From: OLB9 sp041392785
Lineage (GTDB): Bacteria > Bacteroidota > Bacteroidia > Chitinophagales > Saprospiraceae
Reading direction: 5' to 3'
Length of the DNA: 64,000 nucleotides
NCBI GenBank assembly: GCA_041392785.1
Contig: JAWKLK010000001.1
Coordinates: forward strand, 496,001-560,000
A model generated the notes under the pieces. It was not told the DNA's origin and did not search any database. It saw nothing but the letters and a program-made list of their open reading frames with translations. Each line of letters begins with the position of its first letter. Within the stretch, counting starts at the first letter, position 1. The position numbers were made by a program, and so were the translations under genes. Below are positions 49,301 through 58,165 of the stretch, piece after piece.

Positions 49301-51865
49301 ATGTTTAGAAATTTCACTTGCTATCGATGCATTTTTACCTTGATTTTGACGATTACATTCATATTCTTAGGTCAGAGTCAAGATGCCTTTCATCGCACCT
49401 ATAAGTCAGACAATGGTAGAGATATTGTTGTACTAGCTGGTACCCAAACCAAAGCCGGAAATTACCTCATGGCATGTGTTGAAGAATTTAAAAATTCATT
49501 AGACACTATTAATACGGATACACTGATTATATCAGCATTCAATCCTAAAGGTAATGTATTGTGGTCCAGAAGATTTGCCTTAAAAGATCAGCGTCTAAAT
49601 GCAAAATATGGTAAAGCATCTTTGTATGGTGATAGTAAGGATTCATTGTATTATTTTTCTTTTGTTAGTACTGTAAATGATGAATCTTATAAAACAACAG
49701 GTTCTTTCTTGAATAGAAATGGGTCGTTAGATACCCTAATTTTTCAAAAAATCAATGCAGGCAGCATTGGAAGTAGAAAATATCAAAATCTAAACGTAAA
49801 TCAAGTTTACAATAATTCGTCGTTTAATATTTACAATTCAGGTAATGCAGCATATGTACAAAGACAAGCTTATGACAGAAATGTAGATTGGTCCAAGAAG
49901 CTTTCTTTATCACTTCCTGAATTTGGAGCCTTATCATCACTTCAAATGACGCAGGATACCAATTTGCTTTTGACAGGATATAATACACAGGCATTTCTTA
50001 CTGAAATGGATACACTTGGCAATGCTTTGATGTCAATGACTTATAAGACAAACACAAGTGCGCTGATTCCAATTGGGGCGGATAAGTATCAGGATACCAT
50101 GTATAGGTTAGCGGGTAACTATGATGAAAGTATTTTCTTTTTAACAACTGATACATCATCAACAGCTATAAATGGTACTCTTTATTCTATTCCTGGAGAT
50201 ACGCTTCAATTATTAGATATGGTAAAAGATATCAGTGGCGACCATGTATATCTTGGCAAATGGCATAACTCAACAGATAAAAAATTGTACCATTTTGTTC
50301 TTAAATTTAATGCAGATGGAACACTAGCATATAAAAAATATTTTGATAGAATAGAAGGATCAAGAACAGAAATAGCTAGTTTGATCGCTTCAGTGGATGG
50401 AGGCATTGTCATTTTTGCTTCACAGATAGAAGGATCTAACGTGATACCAGCCATCATTAAACTTGATCCAGTAGGAAAATCACTATGTGAAAAAGATATG
50501 CCTGATTTAGTGTCTACCATAATTCAAGTCTCAGAGAGCAAAGTAAACCTACAAACTGAAAATTATCAACCTATCTATGCATCTTTTTCAAACCATGAAA
50601 AGGTTTATTCCTTTGATGTACCTACCCTATCAGTAGAAACAAAGACATTTTGTAGTAATGAACCCATTAATTGGTTATTTGATGCTAATGTGTCAGGTTT
50701 AACTATGGAACCAAAATATCTTTGGGATAATACAGTGACCACAGACACCCTCAGAGTCATGGATACAGAAAAGCATACTATCATGGTGACTATTGATGAA
50801 AAAGTATGCTTTATTTTATGTGATACCGTCAAATTAGAACTTTATCCTGAGCCACAAGTGGCTATCAATGAATCATATGCTGATTATTGTGAAGATGAGA
50901 AAGTAAAATTGACTGCATTTTTGACAGATGGCTTACCTCCAGCTAAGTCCTTTAAATGGTCGACAGGTGAAACGACATCTACTATTTCGGTTCCATTTGG
51001 AACATATTCCGTAACGGTAACTGATGGCTGTGACTTATCTACAACTAAATCTATATCAATCGCTGATCCAAGACTAAAATCAGTGAAAATAGATACAAGT
51101 AAAATTTCGGATTGTGTAAAAGGTGCATCGGCTACATTAACTGCTTCTGGAGAGACAAACCTGTCTCCATTAAGTTTTATTTGGAATACTGGCGAAACGA
51201 GTTCAACGATAAAAGTAGAAGACATTGAAAATGAAGCTATATATGTAGTCACAGTCACTGATAGATGTAATAATACTGCAGTGGCTAATGTTACTATCAT
51301 CAATGATCGTAGTCAGATTATTAAAAATTTAGATGGAAGCTATGTGGATACTTCCTTAATTTGTCAAAAGATTTTAGGATTAAATGTATTGGCAGATCCT
51401 GGTAGTAATGTTTATAGTTATATTTGGTCCACAGGCTCAATAAATCCAAATATTAACATCTCGGAAGAAGGTATTTATACTGTGACGGTGACTGATATTT
51501 GTGGTTTTTCTTTGTCAAAGTCGTTTGAAATCACGTCAAATCAACTTTTAGAATATTTAAAATATCCGAATGTCTTCTTCCCCAATGGTGTTGGTACAGT
51601 AACAGATACAGTAGGAATCAACACAAGAAATAGAGCATTTGGCCCAGCCAATACTTTTAAATGCCCAATAAATATCACAGATTATGAAATGATCATTGTC
51701 AATCGCTGGGGGCAAGAAGTCTACACTAGTAATAGGATAGAAGATGAATGGGATGGCATGTTTAAAAGCGAACCTGCCCCACCGGATACTTACATCTATG
51801 CAGTCAGGTATCGATTCAATGGTCTTCCGGTCTCCATCAAAGGGGATGTCACATTGATAAGATAA
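49301..51865 (+). CDS. Large secreted protein with T9SS type B (CHU_C) C-terminal domain
   Basis: An 854-residue protein with a signal peptide (IFTLILTITFIFLGQSQD). Residues about 30-430 contain beta-propeller-like repeats. Residues about 500-740 hold three SprB-like or Ig-like units, each ending in a W(S/N)TGE or IWSTG pattern followed by YSVTVTDGC, YVVTVTDRC and YTVTVTDIC. The C-terminal about 90 residues (YPNVFFPNG, YEMIIVNRWGQEVYTS, DEWDGMFKSEPAPPDTYIYA) are the gliding-motility-associated type B T9SS domain. It would be secreted and linked to the surface, perhaps as an adhesin. Confidence 0.9.
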   Translation: MFRNFTCYRCIFTLILTITFIFLGQSQDAFHRTYKSDNGRDIVVLAGTQTKAGNYLMACVEEFKNSLDTINTDTLIISAFNPKGNVLWSRRFALKDQRLNAKYGKASLYGDSKDSLYYFSFVSTVNDESYKTTGSFLNRNGSLDTLIFQKINAGSIGSRKYQNLNVNQVYNNSSFNIYNSGNAAYVQRQAYDRNVDWSKKLSLSLPEFGALSSLQMTQDTNLLLTGYNTQAFLTEMDTLGNALMSMTYKTNTSALIPIGADKYQDTMYRLAGNYDESIFFLTTDTSSTAINGTLYSIPGDTLQLLDMVKDISGDHVYLGKWHNSTDKKLYHFVLKFNADGTLAYKKYFDRIEGSRTEIASLIASVDGGIVIFASQIEGSNVIPAIIKLDPVGKSLCEKDMPDLVSTIIQVSESKVNLQTENYQPIYASFSNHEKVYSFDVPTLSVETKTFCSNEPINWLFDANVSGLTMEPKYLWDNTVTTDTLRVMDTEKHTIMVTIDEKVCFILCDTVKLELYPEPQVAINESYADYCEDEKVKLTAFLTDGLPPAKSFKWSTGETTSTISVPFGTYSVTVTDGCDLSTTKSISIADPRLKSVKIDTSKISDCVKGASATLTASGETNLSPLSFIWNTGETSSTIKVEDIENEAIYVVTVTDRCNNTAVANVTIINDRSQIIKNLDGSYVDTSLICQKILGLNVLADPGSNVYSYIWSTGSINPNINISEEGIYTVTVTDICGFSLSKSFEITSNQLLEYLKYPNVFFPNGVGTVTDTVGINTRNRAFGPANTFKCPINITDYEMIIVNRWGQEVYTSNRIEDEWDGMFKSEPAPPDTYIYAVRYRFNGLPVSIKGDVTLIR

Positions 51866-51869
51866 CAGT

Positions 51870-52286
51870 ATGATCGGCAAAATAGAGCATATAGGCATTG
51901 CTGTAAAAGACCTATCCTCTTCGCAAAAAATATATGAAACCCTTCTGAATACGCCTGCGTACAAACGGGAAGTAGTTGAAAGCGAATTTGTTGAAACTCT
52001 TTTTTTCAGGTCTGGTGTCAATAAAATTGAGCTCTTACAATCATTGCATGAGGACAGCGCCATTCATAAGTTTATCCAAAAAAAAGGGGAAGGTATCCAT
52101 CATATAGCATTTGAAGTAGATGATATTTATTCAGAAATGCAAAGACTCAAGGATGAAGGTTTCATCCTTATCAATGATGAACCAAAAAAAGGTGCTGATA
52201 ATAAATTGATTTGCTTTCTCCATCCTAAAACAACCCATGGTGTACTGATCGAGTTGTGTCAAGAGATAAAAGTCGAATCCATCTAG
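51870..52286 (+). CDS. mce: Methylmalonyl-CoA epimerase
   Basis: A 138-residue glyoxalase-fold protein. HIGIAVKDLSSSQKIYETLL and GEGIHHIAFEVDDIYSEM hold the metal-binding His residues, and HPKTTHGVLIELCQE ends with the metal-binding Glu. The length is that of bacterial methylmalonyl-CoA epimerases. It interconverts the (R) and (S) forms of methylmalonyl-CoA in propionate and branched-chain amino acid metabolism. The start is four bases after the stop of the secreted protein gene. Confidence 0.95.
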   Translation: MIGKIEHIGIAVKDLSSSQKIYETLLNTPAYKREVVESEFVETLFFRSGVNKIELLQSLHEDSAIHKFIQKKGEGIHHIAFEVDDIYSEMQRLKDEGFILINDEPKKGADNKLICFLHPKTTHGVLIELCQEIKVESI

Positions 52287-52308
52287 AGTAACCATAATTA
52301 TTTCATTT

Positions 52309-53088
52309 TTGGAACTCAGTTTAAGTCAAGTCGTTATAGCCATTCTAGGCAGTTTCTTTGCTGGTGTGATAAATACGCTTGCCGGTAATGGCTCTACCAT
52401 TACCTTATCTCTATTGACAGACATGATAGGGTTACCTGGAAATGTTGCCAATGGTACCAATCGCATTGGTATATTTTTTCAATCATTCGCCAGCCTGAAA
52501 GGTTTTTCTAAGTTCAATTTGATACAAGGTGAACAGACCAAACTTATAGCAATAATAACCATCATCGGAGCCATAATTGGGACATCTGTAGCAGTAACCA
52601 TCTCAAATGAGAATTTTTTAATTGTCTTCAGGTATATGATGGTACTGATGCTGATCGTAGTGCTTTTCAAACCTGAAAGATGGTTGAATACAAGCACAGC
52701 CAATAAAAATATATCTAAATCTAAACTCATTCCCGTTTTCCTAATATTGGGATTCTATGGTGGATTTATTCAAATGGGTATGGGTATTTTTTTTCTAGCC
52801 ATGCTTGTTTTGGTCGGAAAATATGATCTTATGTCTGCCAATGCTATAAAAACGCTAGTTGTAGGATTATTTACATTCTTTATTATTGGCATATTTGCAT
52901 ACAAAGGTTTGATCAGATGGGATATAGGCATGATCATGGCCATAGGCCAGTCTATGGGAGGGTATCTTACCGCTCGCTATGGAACTGCCTATAAATACAT
53001 AAACAATTTGGCCTATGGAATATTGGTGGCAGTGATTGTATTTTCGCTATTGGTGCAGTTTAATATCATTGAAAATAAAATTTTTTAA
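52309..53088 (+). CDS. TauE/SafE (DUF81) family membrane transporter
   Basis: A 259-residue membrane protein with about eight hydrophobic segments. The N-terminus SQVVIAILGSFFAGVINTLA and later GFYGGFIQMGMGIFFLAMLV are the two related halves of the TauE/SafE family, which exports sulfite, sulfoacetate or related anions. No in-frame ATG precedes this segment, so the start is TTG at 52309, 22 bases after the epimerase stop. Substrate unknown. Confidence 0.88.
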   Translation: MELSLSQVVIAILGSFFAGVINTLAGNGSTITLSLLTDMIGLPGNVANGTNRIGIFFQSFASLKGFSKFNLIQGEQTKLIAIITIIGAIIGTSVAVTISNENFLIVFRYMMVLMLIVVLFKPERWLNTSTANKNISKSKLIPVFLILGFYGGFIQMGMGIFFLAMLVLVGKYDLMSANAIKTLVVGLFTFFIIGIFAYKGLIRWDIGMIMAIGQSMGGYLTARYGTAYKYINNLAYGILVAVIVFSLLVQFNIIENKIF

Positions 53089-53179
53089 TGAAACTTTTTC
53101 ACTGCCTTTTCTCAAAAACTGATTTATACAAATCGTTACATATTTATACCATAATCACATTTATTGCGTTGTTATCTTT

Positions 53180-53791
53180 ATGAAAAAGTGGATAGTTTTT
53201 ATAGTCGTAATGAGTTTTTTTTCCTGTAAAGAGAAAAGTTTAAAATCCTTTTAAGCCAATGGTGCCCTACACGAAGAATACACCATAAATAAATCAGGTA
53301 CGAAAGAAGGTCCATATAAAATCCTAGCCGAAAATGGAGCTGTGATAGAAGAAGGTACTTACAAACAAAATCTCCTCTTCGGAAAACGCAAACTCTATAC
53401 CAACGGTATGGTAGAAATAGAAGAATCTTATGATGATACAGGAAGTCTACAAGGTACCGCTTATGTCTATTATCCAGATGGAAAAGTGAAAATTGAAAAG
53501 CCTTATGTCGACAATAAAATTAATGGAATTTTAAAAGGTTACTACCCCACAGGAGCCTTAAAAGAAGAGGTGACTATGGTAGACAATGAAGAGAACGGTC
53601 CATTTACCGAATATCATCTTAATGGAAAAATTCACTGGAAAGGGCATTACCTCAATGGCGATAATGAATTTGGCTTATTGGAACGTTTTGATACCACTGG
53701 TACTTTGATAAAAAAAATGATGTGTGACAGCATTGGAATTTGTAGAACATTTTGGAAATCAGATAATTACCCAGCTTATGAAGAAGATTAA
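53180..53791 (+). pseudogene. MORN-repeat (YwqK-like) lipoprotein with an in-frame stop
   Basis: An ATG at 53180 begins a lipoprotein signal (MKKWIVFIVVMSFFSC) and after 24 codons meets TAA at 53252-53254. The same frame continues as ANGALHEEYTINKSG and then as an open frame of 149 codons from a GTG at 53342 with MORN-type repeats: YVYYPDGKVKIEKPY, LKGYYPTGALKEEV and FTEYHLNGKIHWKGHY. Removing the single stop gives a 203-residue lipoprotein of normal layout. Either the gene is dead, or the stop is an assembly error, or the 3' part is made from an internal start. The stop overlaps porQ by 14 bp. Confidence 0.7.
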
Positions 53792-54830
53792 CATTGTCAT
53801 TATAAATATTCTCATCCTCAGCTCCACACTTACTGCCCAAATCAGCGGTAAGACATCTTTTGCGTTTCTGTCTTCACCAGCATCTGCTAGGATAACGAGT
53901 TTAGGTGGTAGTGTCATTGGTTATAAAGATGAAGATATCAATACCATTACTTCTAATCCTGCACTGTTGAATGGTCTAATGGCAAAACAAATAAGTTTCA
54001 GTCATGGCTTCCATTTTGCAGATATTCAGTATGGATATATGGCATATGGGCACTTCCTAAAGAAATTTAATCTTATGACCTCATTTGGAATTCAATATAT
54101 TTCATATGGGGAACTACCATTAGCAGATAATATTGGCAATATTGACGGCAGTTTTAAGGCGGGCGAGCAAGTATTTTCTATTGGTGTTGCAAAGAAAGTA
54201 GCGGACAGAATCCAGCTAGGCACCACGTTAAAATTTGCAAATAGCAGTATAGAATCCTACACTTCTACTGGCATTTTGGCTGATGTTGGATTAATGTATG
54301 CTGCAGACACATCCAGCTGGAATCTAGCATTTGTCATAAAAAATATAGGGTTCGAACTTTCTACCTATGACGGACAAAGGTTTGGAATTCCTTTTGATGT
54401 ACAAATTGGCATCACTAAAAAACTCCGTTATCTTCCTTTGAGATTTTCTATTATCGGCCATCATCTCCACCTTGCCAATGTGCGATATGATGACCCAAAT
54501 GCAAAAACAGAGACAGATATTTTTGGAGAAGAAATCGAAGAAAATGACTTTGCTAATAAAATTGACAATATCTTCAGACATATCATCATCAATGGCGAAT
54601 TCATGCTGGGTAAAAGTCAAAACTTCCGCTTTAGAATTGGATACGATCACTGGAGGCGCAAAGAACTGTCACTCTCTACATTTAGATCATTGGCAGGATT
54701 TTCAGGAGGCATAGGTATTTCTATCAAAGGATTCAAACTAGATTATGGCGTTGGATACTACCATGTAGCTGGTGCTACCAATCACATTTCCATACGCACG
54801 GATATGGGGCGTTTTTTCTCTAAAGTGTAA
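53778..54830 (+). CDS. porQ: Type IX secretion system protein PorQ
   Basis: I chose the ATG at 53778, where the signal peptide begins (MKKINIVIINILILSSTLTA); 350 residues. FAFLSSPASARITSLGGSVIGYKDEDINTITSNPALLNGL near the N-terminus is the PorQ/PorV-like signature of OmpP1-type outer-membrane barrels. Barrel strands continue to a C-terminus with HISIRTDMGRFFSKV. PorQ attaches substrates at the outer membrane in T9SS. This fits the two T9SS-domain cargo proteins in the window. The ATG lies inside the last 14 bases of the MORN gene. Confidence 0.85.
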   Translation: MKKINIVIINILILSSTLTAQISGKTSFAFLSSPASARITSLGGSVIGYKDEDINTITSNPALLNGLMAKQISFSHGFHFADIQYGYMAYGHFLKKFNLMTSFGIQYISYGELPLADNIGNIDGSFKAGEQVFSIGVAKKVADRIQLGTTLKFANSSIESYTSTGILADVGLMYAADTSSWNLAFVIKNIGFELSTYDGQRFGIPFDVQIGITKKLRYLPLRFSIIGHHLHLANVRYDDPNAKTETDIFGEEIEENDFANKIDNIFRHIIINGEFMLGKSQNFRFRIGYDHWRRKELSLSTFRSLAGFSGGIGISIKGFKLDYGVGYYHVAGATNHISIRTDMGRFFSKV

Positions 54831-54873
54831 TTTTTTTACATCCTTTTTATTTATAGTTTGAATTTTTGTCTCT

Positions 54874-54909
54874 CAAATGCAACAATGTTGCATTTGAATT
54901 GTATCTTTG
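54874..54909 (+). promoter_or_regulatory. Zur/Fur-type palindromic operator with -7 box
   Basis: A perfect 11-1-11 inverted repeat occupies 54874-54896, with the core TGCAACAATGTTGCA of the 7-1-7 form used by Fur-family regulators. The -7 box TATCTTTG at 54902-54909 follows after five bases, so the repeat covers the space where RNA polymerase binds. The first start codon is at 54931. The operon encodes a lipoprotein and a TonB-dependent receptor, typical of metal-regulated uptake; zinc is my guess. Confidence 0.65.
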
Positions 54910-54930
54910 TGATAATAAAATATTTTTATC

Positions 54931-55479
54931 ATGATACGACATCTTTTTACTTTGCTTTTAATATCTTTATTATTTTCAGCTTGTGATCCAGATGATCCCA
55001 TCGTCCCAAATGAGGAAGAGGTTATTACAACTATGACCTATACCCTTACAGATAGCAATAACAACACCGTAGTTTTTTCTTTTAAAGACCTAGATGGAGA
55101 TGGAGGTAATAGTCCAGTCGTCACCCAAGGAACGCTCAAAGCCAATACATCGTATGAAGGCACCGTGGAACTGCTAAACGAAGCAGGAAGTCCTGTGGAA
55201 AACATTACAGAAGAAGTGCAAAAAGAAGCAGATGCGCATCAATTTTTTTATAGCTCCACTGTACCTGGCATCGCCATCAAATACGAAGATGAGGACAATA
55301 ATGGTAAACCGATTGGTTTGTACACATCTTTAGTGACAAAAGATGCTGGTAATGGTACATTGACCATCGTGTTGAGACATCAACCAAACAAATCCGCCAC
55401 AAATGTAGCCAATGGTGATATCACCAATGCAGGAGGCGAAACAGATATAGAAGTGACTTTTGATGTCACAGTACAATAG
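54931..55479 (+). CDS. Lipoprotein of a TonB-receptor operon
   Basis: A 182-residue lipoprotein with lipobox Cys in LLISLLFSACDPDD. The body shows NEEEVITTMTYTLTDSNNNT, FSFKDLDGDGGNSPVV, LKANTSYEGTVELLNE and TIVLRHQPNKSA. Proteins of this pattern occur in Bacteroidota next to TonB-dependent receptors and are sometimes labelled type 1 periplasmic binding fold superfamily. The 3' end overlaps the receptor gene by 17 bp. It probably helps bind the receptor's ligand at the cell surface; this is inference. Confidence 0.8.
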   Translation: MIRHLFTLLLISLLFSACDPDDPIVPNEEEVITTMTYTLTDSNNNTVVFSFKDLDGDGGNSPVVTQGTLKANTSYEGTVELLNEAGSPVENITEEVQKEADAHQFFYSSTVPGIAIKYEDEDNNGKPIGLYTSLVTKDAGNGTLTIVLRHQPNKSATNVANGDITNAGGETDIEVTFDVTVQ

Positions 55480-57781
55480 CATTATTGCCATTACATTGAT
55501 GATTATCCTGAGCTGTCTCATAGGGACTGCTCAGGATAACAGTTTTACACTAAAGGGTAAAATATTAGACGCCCATACCAAAGAACCAGTCGAGTTTGCC
55601 ACGATTTATCTTAAAGAAAAGTCAAGAGCCGCAATTACAGATTCTTTGGGTAGTTTTAGATTTGACCTACTTCCTTCGGGCAGTTACCATATTGCAGTCA
55701 GTTATTTGGGTTTTGAGCCAAAGGAATATTTTCTCTCTATCACTCGTGATACATCCATAGACATATCCTTAGACCAAGACTGTCACATCCTTGAAGAAGT
55801 AGAAATCATAGGTCATCACCACAATGTTTCTCTCCAATCATCCAAGAGCGTCAACAACCAGTGGATCCAACAACACAGTACACTGAACTTGGCAGAAGTA
55901 CTGCAAACTATCTCAGGTGTAAATGTCATCAAGAGCGGCGGTGATATAGGCATTCCCATCGTGCAAGGAATGTATGGAAATAGACTTACCATTCTGAATA
56001 ACGGCGTCACCCAAGCCGGTCAACAATGGGGCTTAGACCACAATCCAGAGATTGATCCTTTTGTAGCAAAGCAGGTGACCGTCATAAAAGGCGTTGCATC
56101 GCTACAATTTCAAGGAAGTACATTGGGTAATGTGGTTTTAGTCGAGCCAGGAACCATTGGCAATGAACCCCATTTGCATGGAAAAATCAACTATGCTTTT
56201 GCCACAAATGGTAGAAGTCACAATATCAATACTGAATTAAAGAGCTTTACTAAAAATATTGGATGGCGTATCAATGCCACATATAAAAAAGGCGGCGACA
56301 GAAACACCCCATCTTATTTTCTGCGCAATACCGGAAGCACCCAAAGAAATGCCGCTGTCCAAATAGAAAAATCTTTTAAAAACAAACTGCATTCGCAGCT
56401 GTATTTCAGCACTTTTAATGCGACTTATGGCATCCTACGCGGATCACATATCGGTAATCTAAGCGATCTTGAAGATGCATTAGGCAGATCTGTGCCATTC
56501 TTTACAGAAGATTCATTTTCATACGATATTGATAGGCCATATCAAGATGTCGGCCATGTTTTGATAAAGTCAGGTAACAAATATTTTTTTGATGCCAATA
56601 AAAAACTGGAAATTAACTATGCCTTCCAAAGAAACCAAAGAAAAGAATTTGACATAAGACGATCATCCCAAAATCAAAAACCTGCTCTTAGCCTAGAGGC
56701 ATTAGCCCATTTTGTAGAAGGAAAGTTTGAAAACATCAACACAGATTTCCTTGGTATCAACACCGGAGTGCAGTTGAGCAGTATCAAAAATACGAATATC
56801 CCAGAGACTGATATACTGCCCCTCATCCCGAATTATACCACCAATCAAATAGGCCAATATGGAATCGTATCCAAAGAGATCAATAAATGGCGTATGGAAG
56901 CTGGATGGCGAGTCGAATTGTTAAGGATAAACGCTGCCGTAATCTCCCAAACTTTACCAAGAGAAGTTCGCAATTATAACAAGACATTTATCAATAGAAG
57001 TTTTTCTACAGGCGTCAGATTCGAACCATCACCCTTATTACATAGTGCCCTGAATTTTGGCTATGCTCAGAGACAACCTGCTGTCAACGAGTTGTATAGC
57101 AATGGATTGCATCAAGGCGTAAGTGGAATAGAAATCGGCGACCCCAATCTTGGCTCTGAGACGTCCCTGAAAGCATCGCTGTCCTTGGATGGCAAATTTT
57201 TTGGCAAGCTGCATATAGAATCGATGGCGTACATCCAAAATATAGATAATTATATTTACTTGGCTCCAGATGGAGAAGTGAGATTGACCATCCGTGGAGC
57301 ATTTCCGTTATTCAGATATATACAGACAAATGCTTTGATTGCAGGTTGGGATGTCACTTCCAAATATGATCTAAGTAAGCGATGGTCAGCAGAGACTCAA
57401 TGGAGCCTTATCCGAGGTATAGATAGAGATAAAAATCAAAGATTGGTCTATATGCCATCTAATAATTTGCAAATCACGCTACAATACCATTTTCCCGACA
57501 TAAAGCATTGGCGCAATCTCTTGATACGCTGTAGTGAACACATCGTGTTCGCACAAACGGAGTTAGACCTCGTGCAAGATTATGCTCCACCACCGCCTGG
57601 ATACCACCTTTTTAATATGTCTTTATCCGGAGATCTCTTGGTCAAACATGTAAAAATAAACACGTACTTACAAATAGAAAATGTCTTCAACGCCACATAT
57701 AGAGACTACCTCAATAGAATGCGCTATTTTGCTGATGATACAGGCAGAAACGTGGTAGCAGGTGTGGTGGTATCATTTTAG
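55463..57781 (+). CDS. TonB-dependent receptor with carboxypeptidase-like domain
   Basis: I chose the ATG at 55463 (MSQYNSIIAITLMIILSCLI), 772 residues. After the signal peptide comes a carboxypeptidase-regulatory-like domain (FTLKGKILDAHTKEPVEFAT, SYLGFEPKEY), the plug with VLQTISGVNVIKSGGDIG and QGMYGNRLTILNNGVTQAGQ, and a 22-strand-type barrel ending RNVVAGVVVSF. A HHHN cluster stands between the linker and plug (about residue 118). The length and layout are those of siderophore or metal receptors. With the Zur/Fur-like operator upstream, a metal-uptake role is likely. The substrate is not proven. Confidence 0.9.
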   Translation: MSQYNSIIAITLMIILSCLIGTAQDNSFTLKGKILDAHTKEPVEFATIYLKEKSRAAITDSLGSFRFDLLPSGSYHIAVSYLGFEPKEYFLSITRDTSIDISLDQDCHILEEVEIIGHHHNVSLQSSKSVNNQWIQQHSTLNLAEVLQTISGVNVIKSGGDIGIPIVQGMYGNRLTILNNGVTQAGQQWGLDHNPEIDPFVAKQVTVIKGVASLQFQGSTLGNVVLVEPGTIGNEPHLHGKINYAFATNGRSHNINTELKSFTKNIGWRINATYKKGGDRNTPSYFLRNTGSTQRNAAVQIEKSFKNKLHSQLYFSTFNATYGILRGSHIGNLSDLEDALGRSVPFFTEDSFSYDIDRPYQDVGHVLIKSGNKYFFDANKKLEINYAFQRNQRKEFDIRRSSQNQKPALSLEALAHFVEGKFENINTDFLGINTGVQLSSIKNTNIPETDILPLIPNYTTNQIGQYGIVSKEINKWRMEAGWRVELLRINAAVISQTLPREVRNYNKTFINRSFSTGVRFEPSPLLHSALNFGYAQRQPAVNELYSNGLHQGVSGIEIGDPNLGSETSLKASLSLDGKFFGKLHIESMAYIQNIDNYIYLAPDGEVRLTIRGAFPLFRYIQTNALIAGWDVTSKYDLSKRWSAETQWSLIRGIDRDKNQRLVYMPSNNLQITLQYHFPDIKHWRNLLIRCSEHIVFAQTELDLVQDYAPPPPGYHLFNMSLSGDLLVKHVKINTYLQIENVFNATYRDYLNRMRYFADDTGRNVVAGVVVSF

Positions 57782-57903
57782 GAAAGGGACTTTCCTGAAA
57801 AATTGAATTACATCCAACCGCCGAACCATATAAAGGGTAGAGAATATATCACACCAGATACTATTAACATTGATCAATAATTTTTGTAAATAGGTATTCA
57901 GCG

Positions 57904-57930
57904 CATCACATGAGTGATGTTCTATTTTTT
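57904..57930 (+). terminator. Intrinsic terminator of the TonB-receptor operon
   Basis: CATCAC and GTGATG enclose ATGA, followed by TTCTATTTTTT. It lies 120 bases after the receptor stop. A smaller hairpin (GGAAAG/CTTTCC) overlaps the stop at 57781-57795. Confidence 0.6.
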
Positions 57931-57934
57931 CCTG

Positions 57935-57993
57935 AATGTAATACATTTTTACATAATTAAAGCTTATATATGTGAAATGTAAATATACATTTG
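57935..57993 (+). promoter_or_regulatory. Two AATGTA-type palindromes and a -7 box upstream of the metallopeptidase cluster
   Basis: AATGTAATACATT at 57935-57947 and AAATGTA-AATA-TACATTT at 57975-57992 share half-sites. TACATTTG at 57986-57993 fits the -7 consensus and overlaps the second palindrome. The start codon of the lipoprotein gene is at 58166, so a leader of about 165 nt would result. No other gene is seen in 57782-58165. Confidence 0.35.
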
Positions 57994-58165
57994 CTCGAGT
58001 TCAAACTTATTACAATGAAAAGAAATAAATATACCAAAAATGCCCTAAATTATTTTGGGGTTATTGAAAAATAAAACAATTTTTATGACGACAAGAAACC
58101 AAAGAAAAATTCTGAATTTTTTTAGTTTCTATGATTTATTTCAATTTTTAAGTACAATTTTCACA

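Noticed and set aside
58016..58075. A 19-codon ORF before the lipoprotein gene as a leader peptide or small precursor
   Set aside because: It is very short and AT-rich, with no Gly-Gly, no regulatory codon run and no ribosome-binding support.
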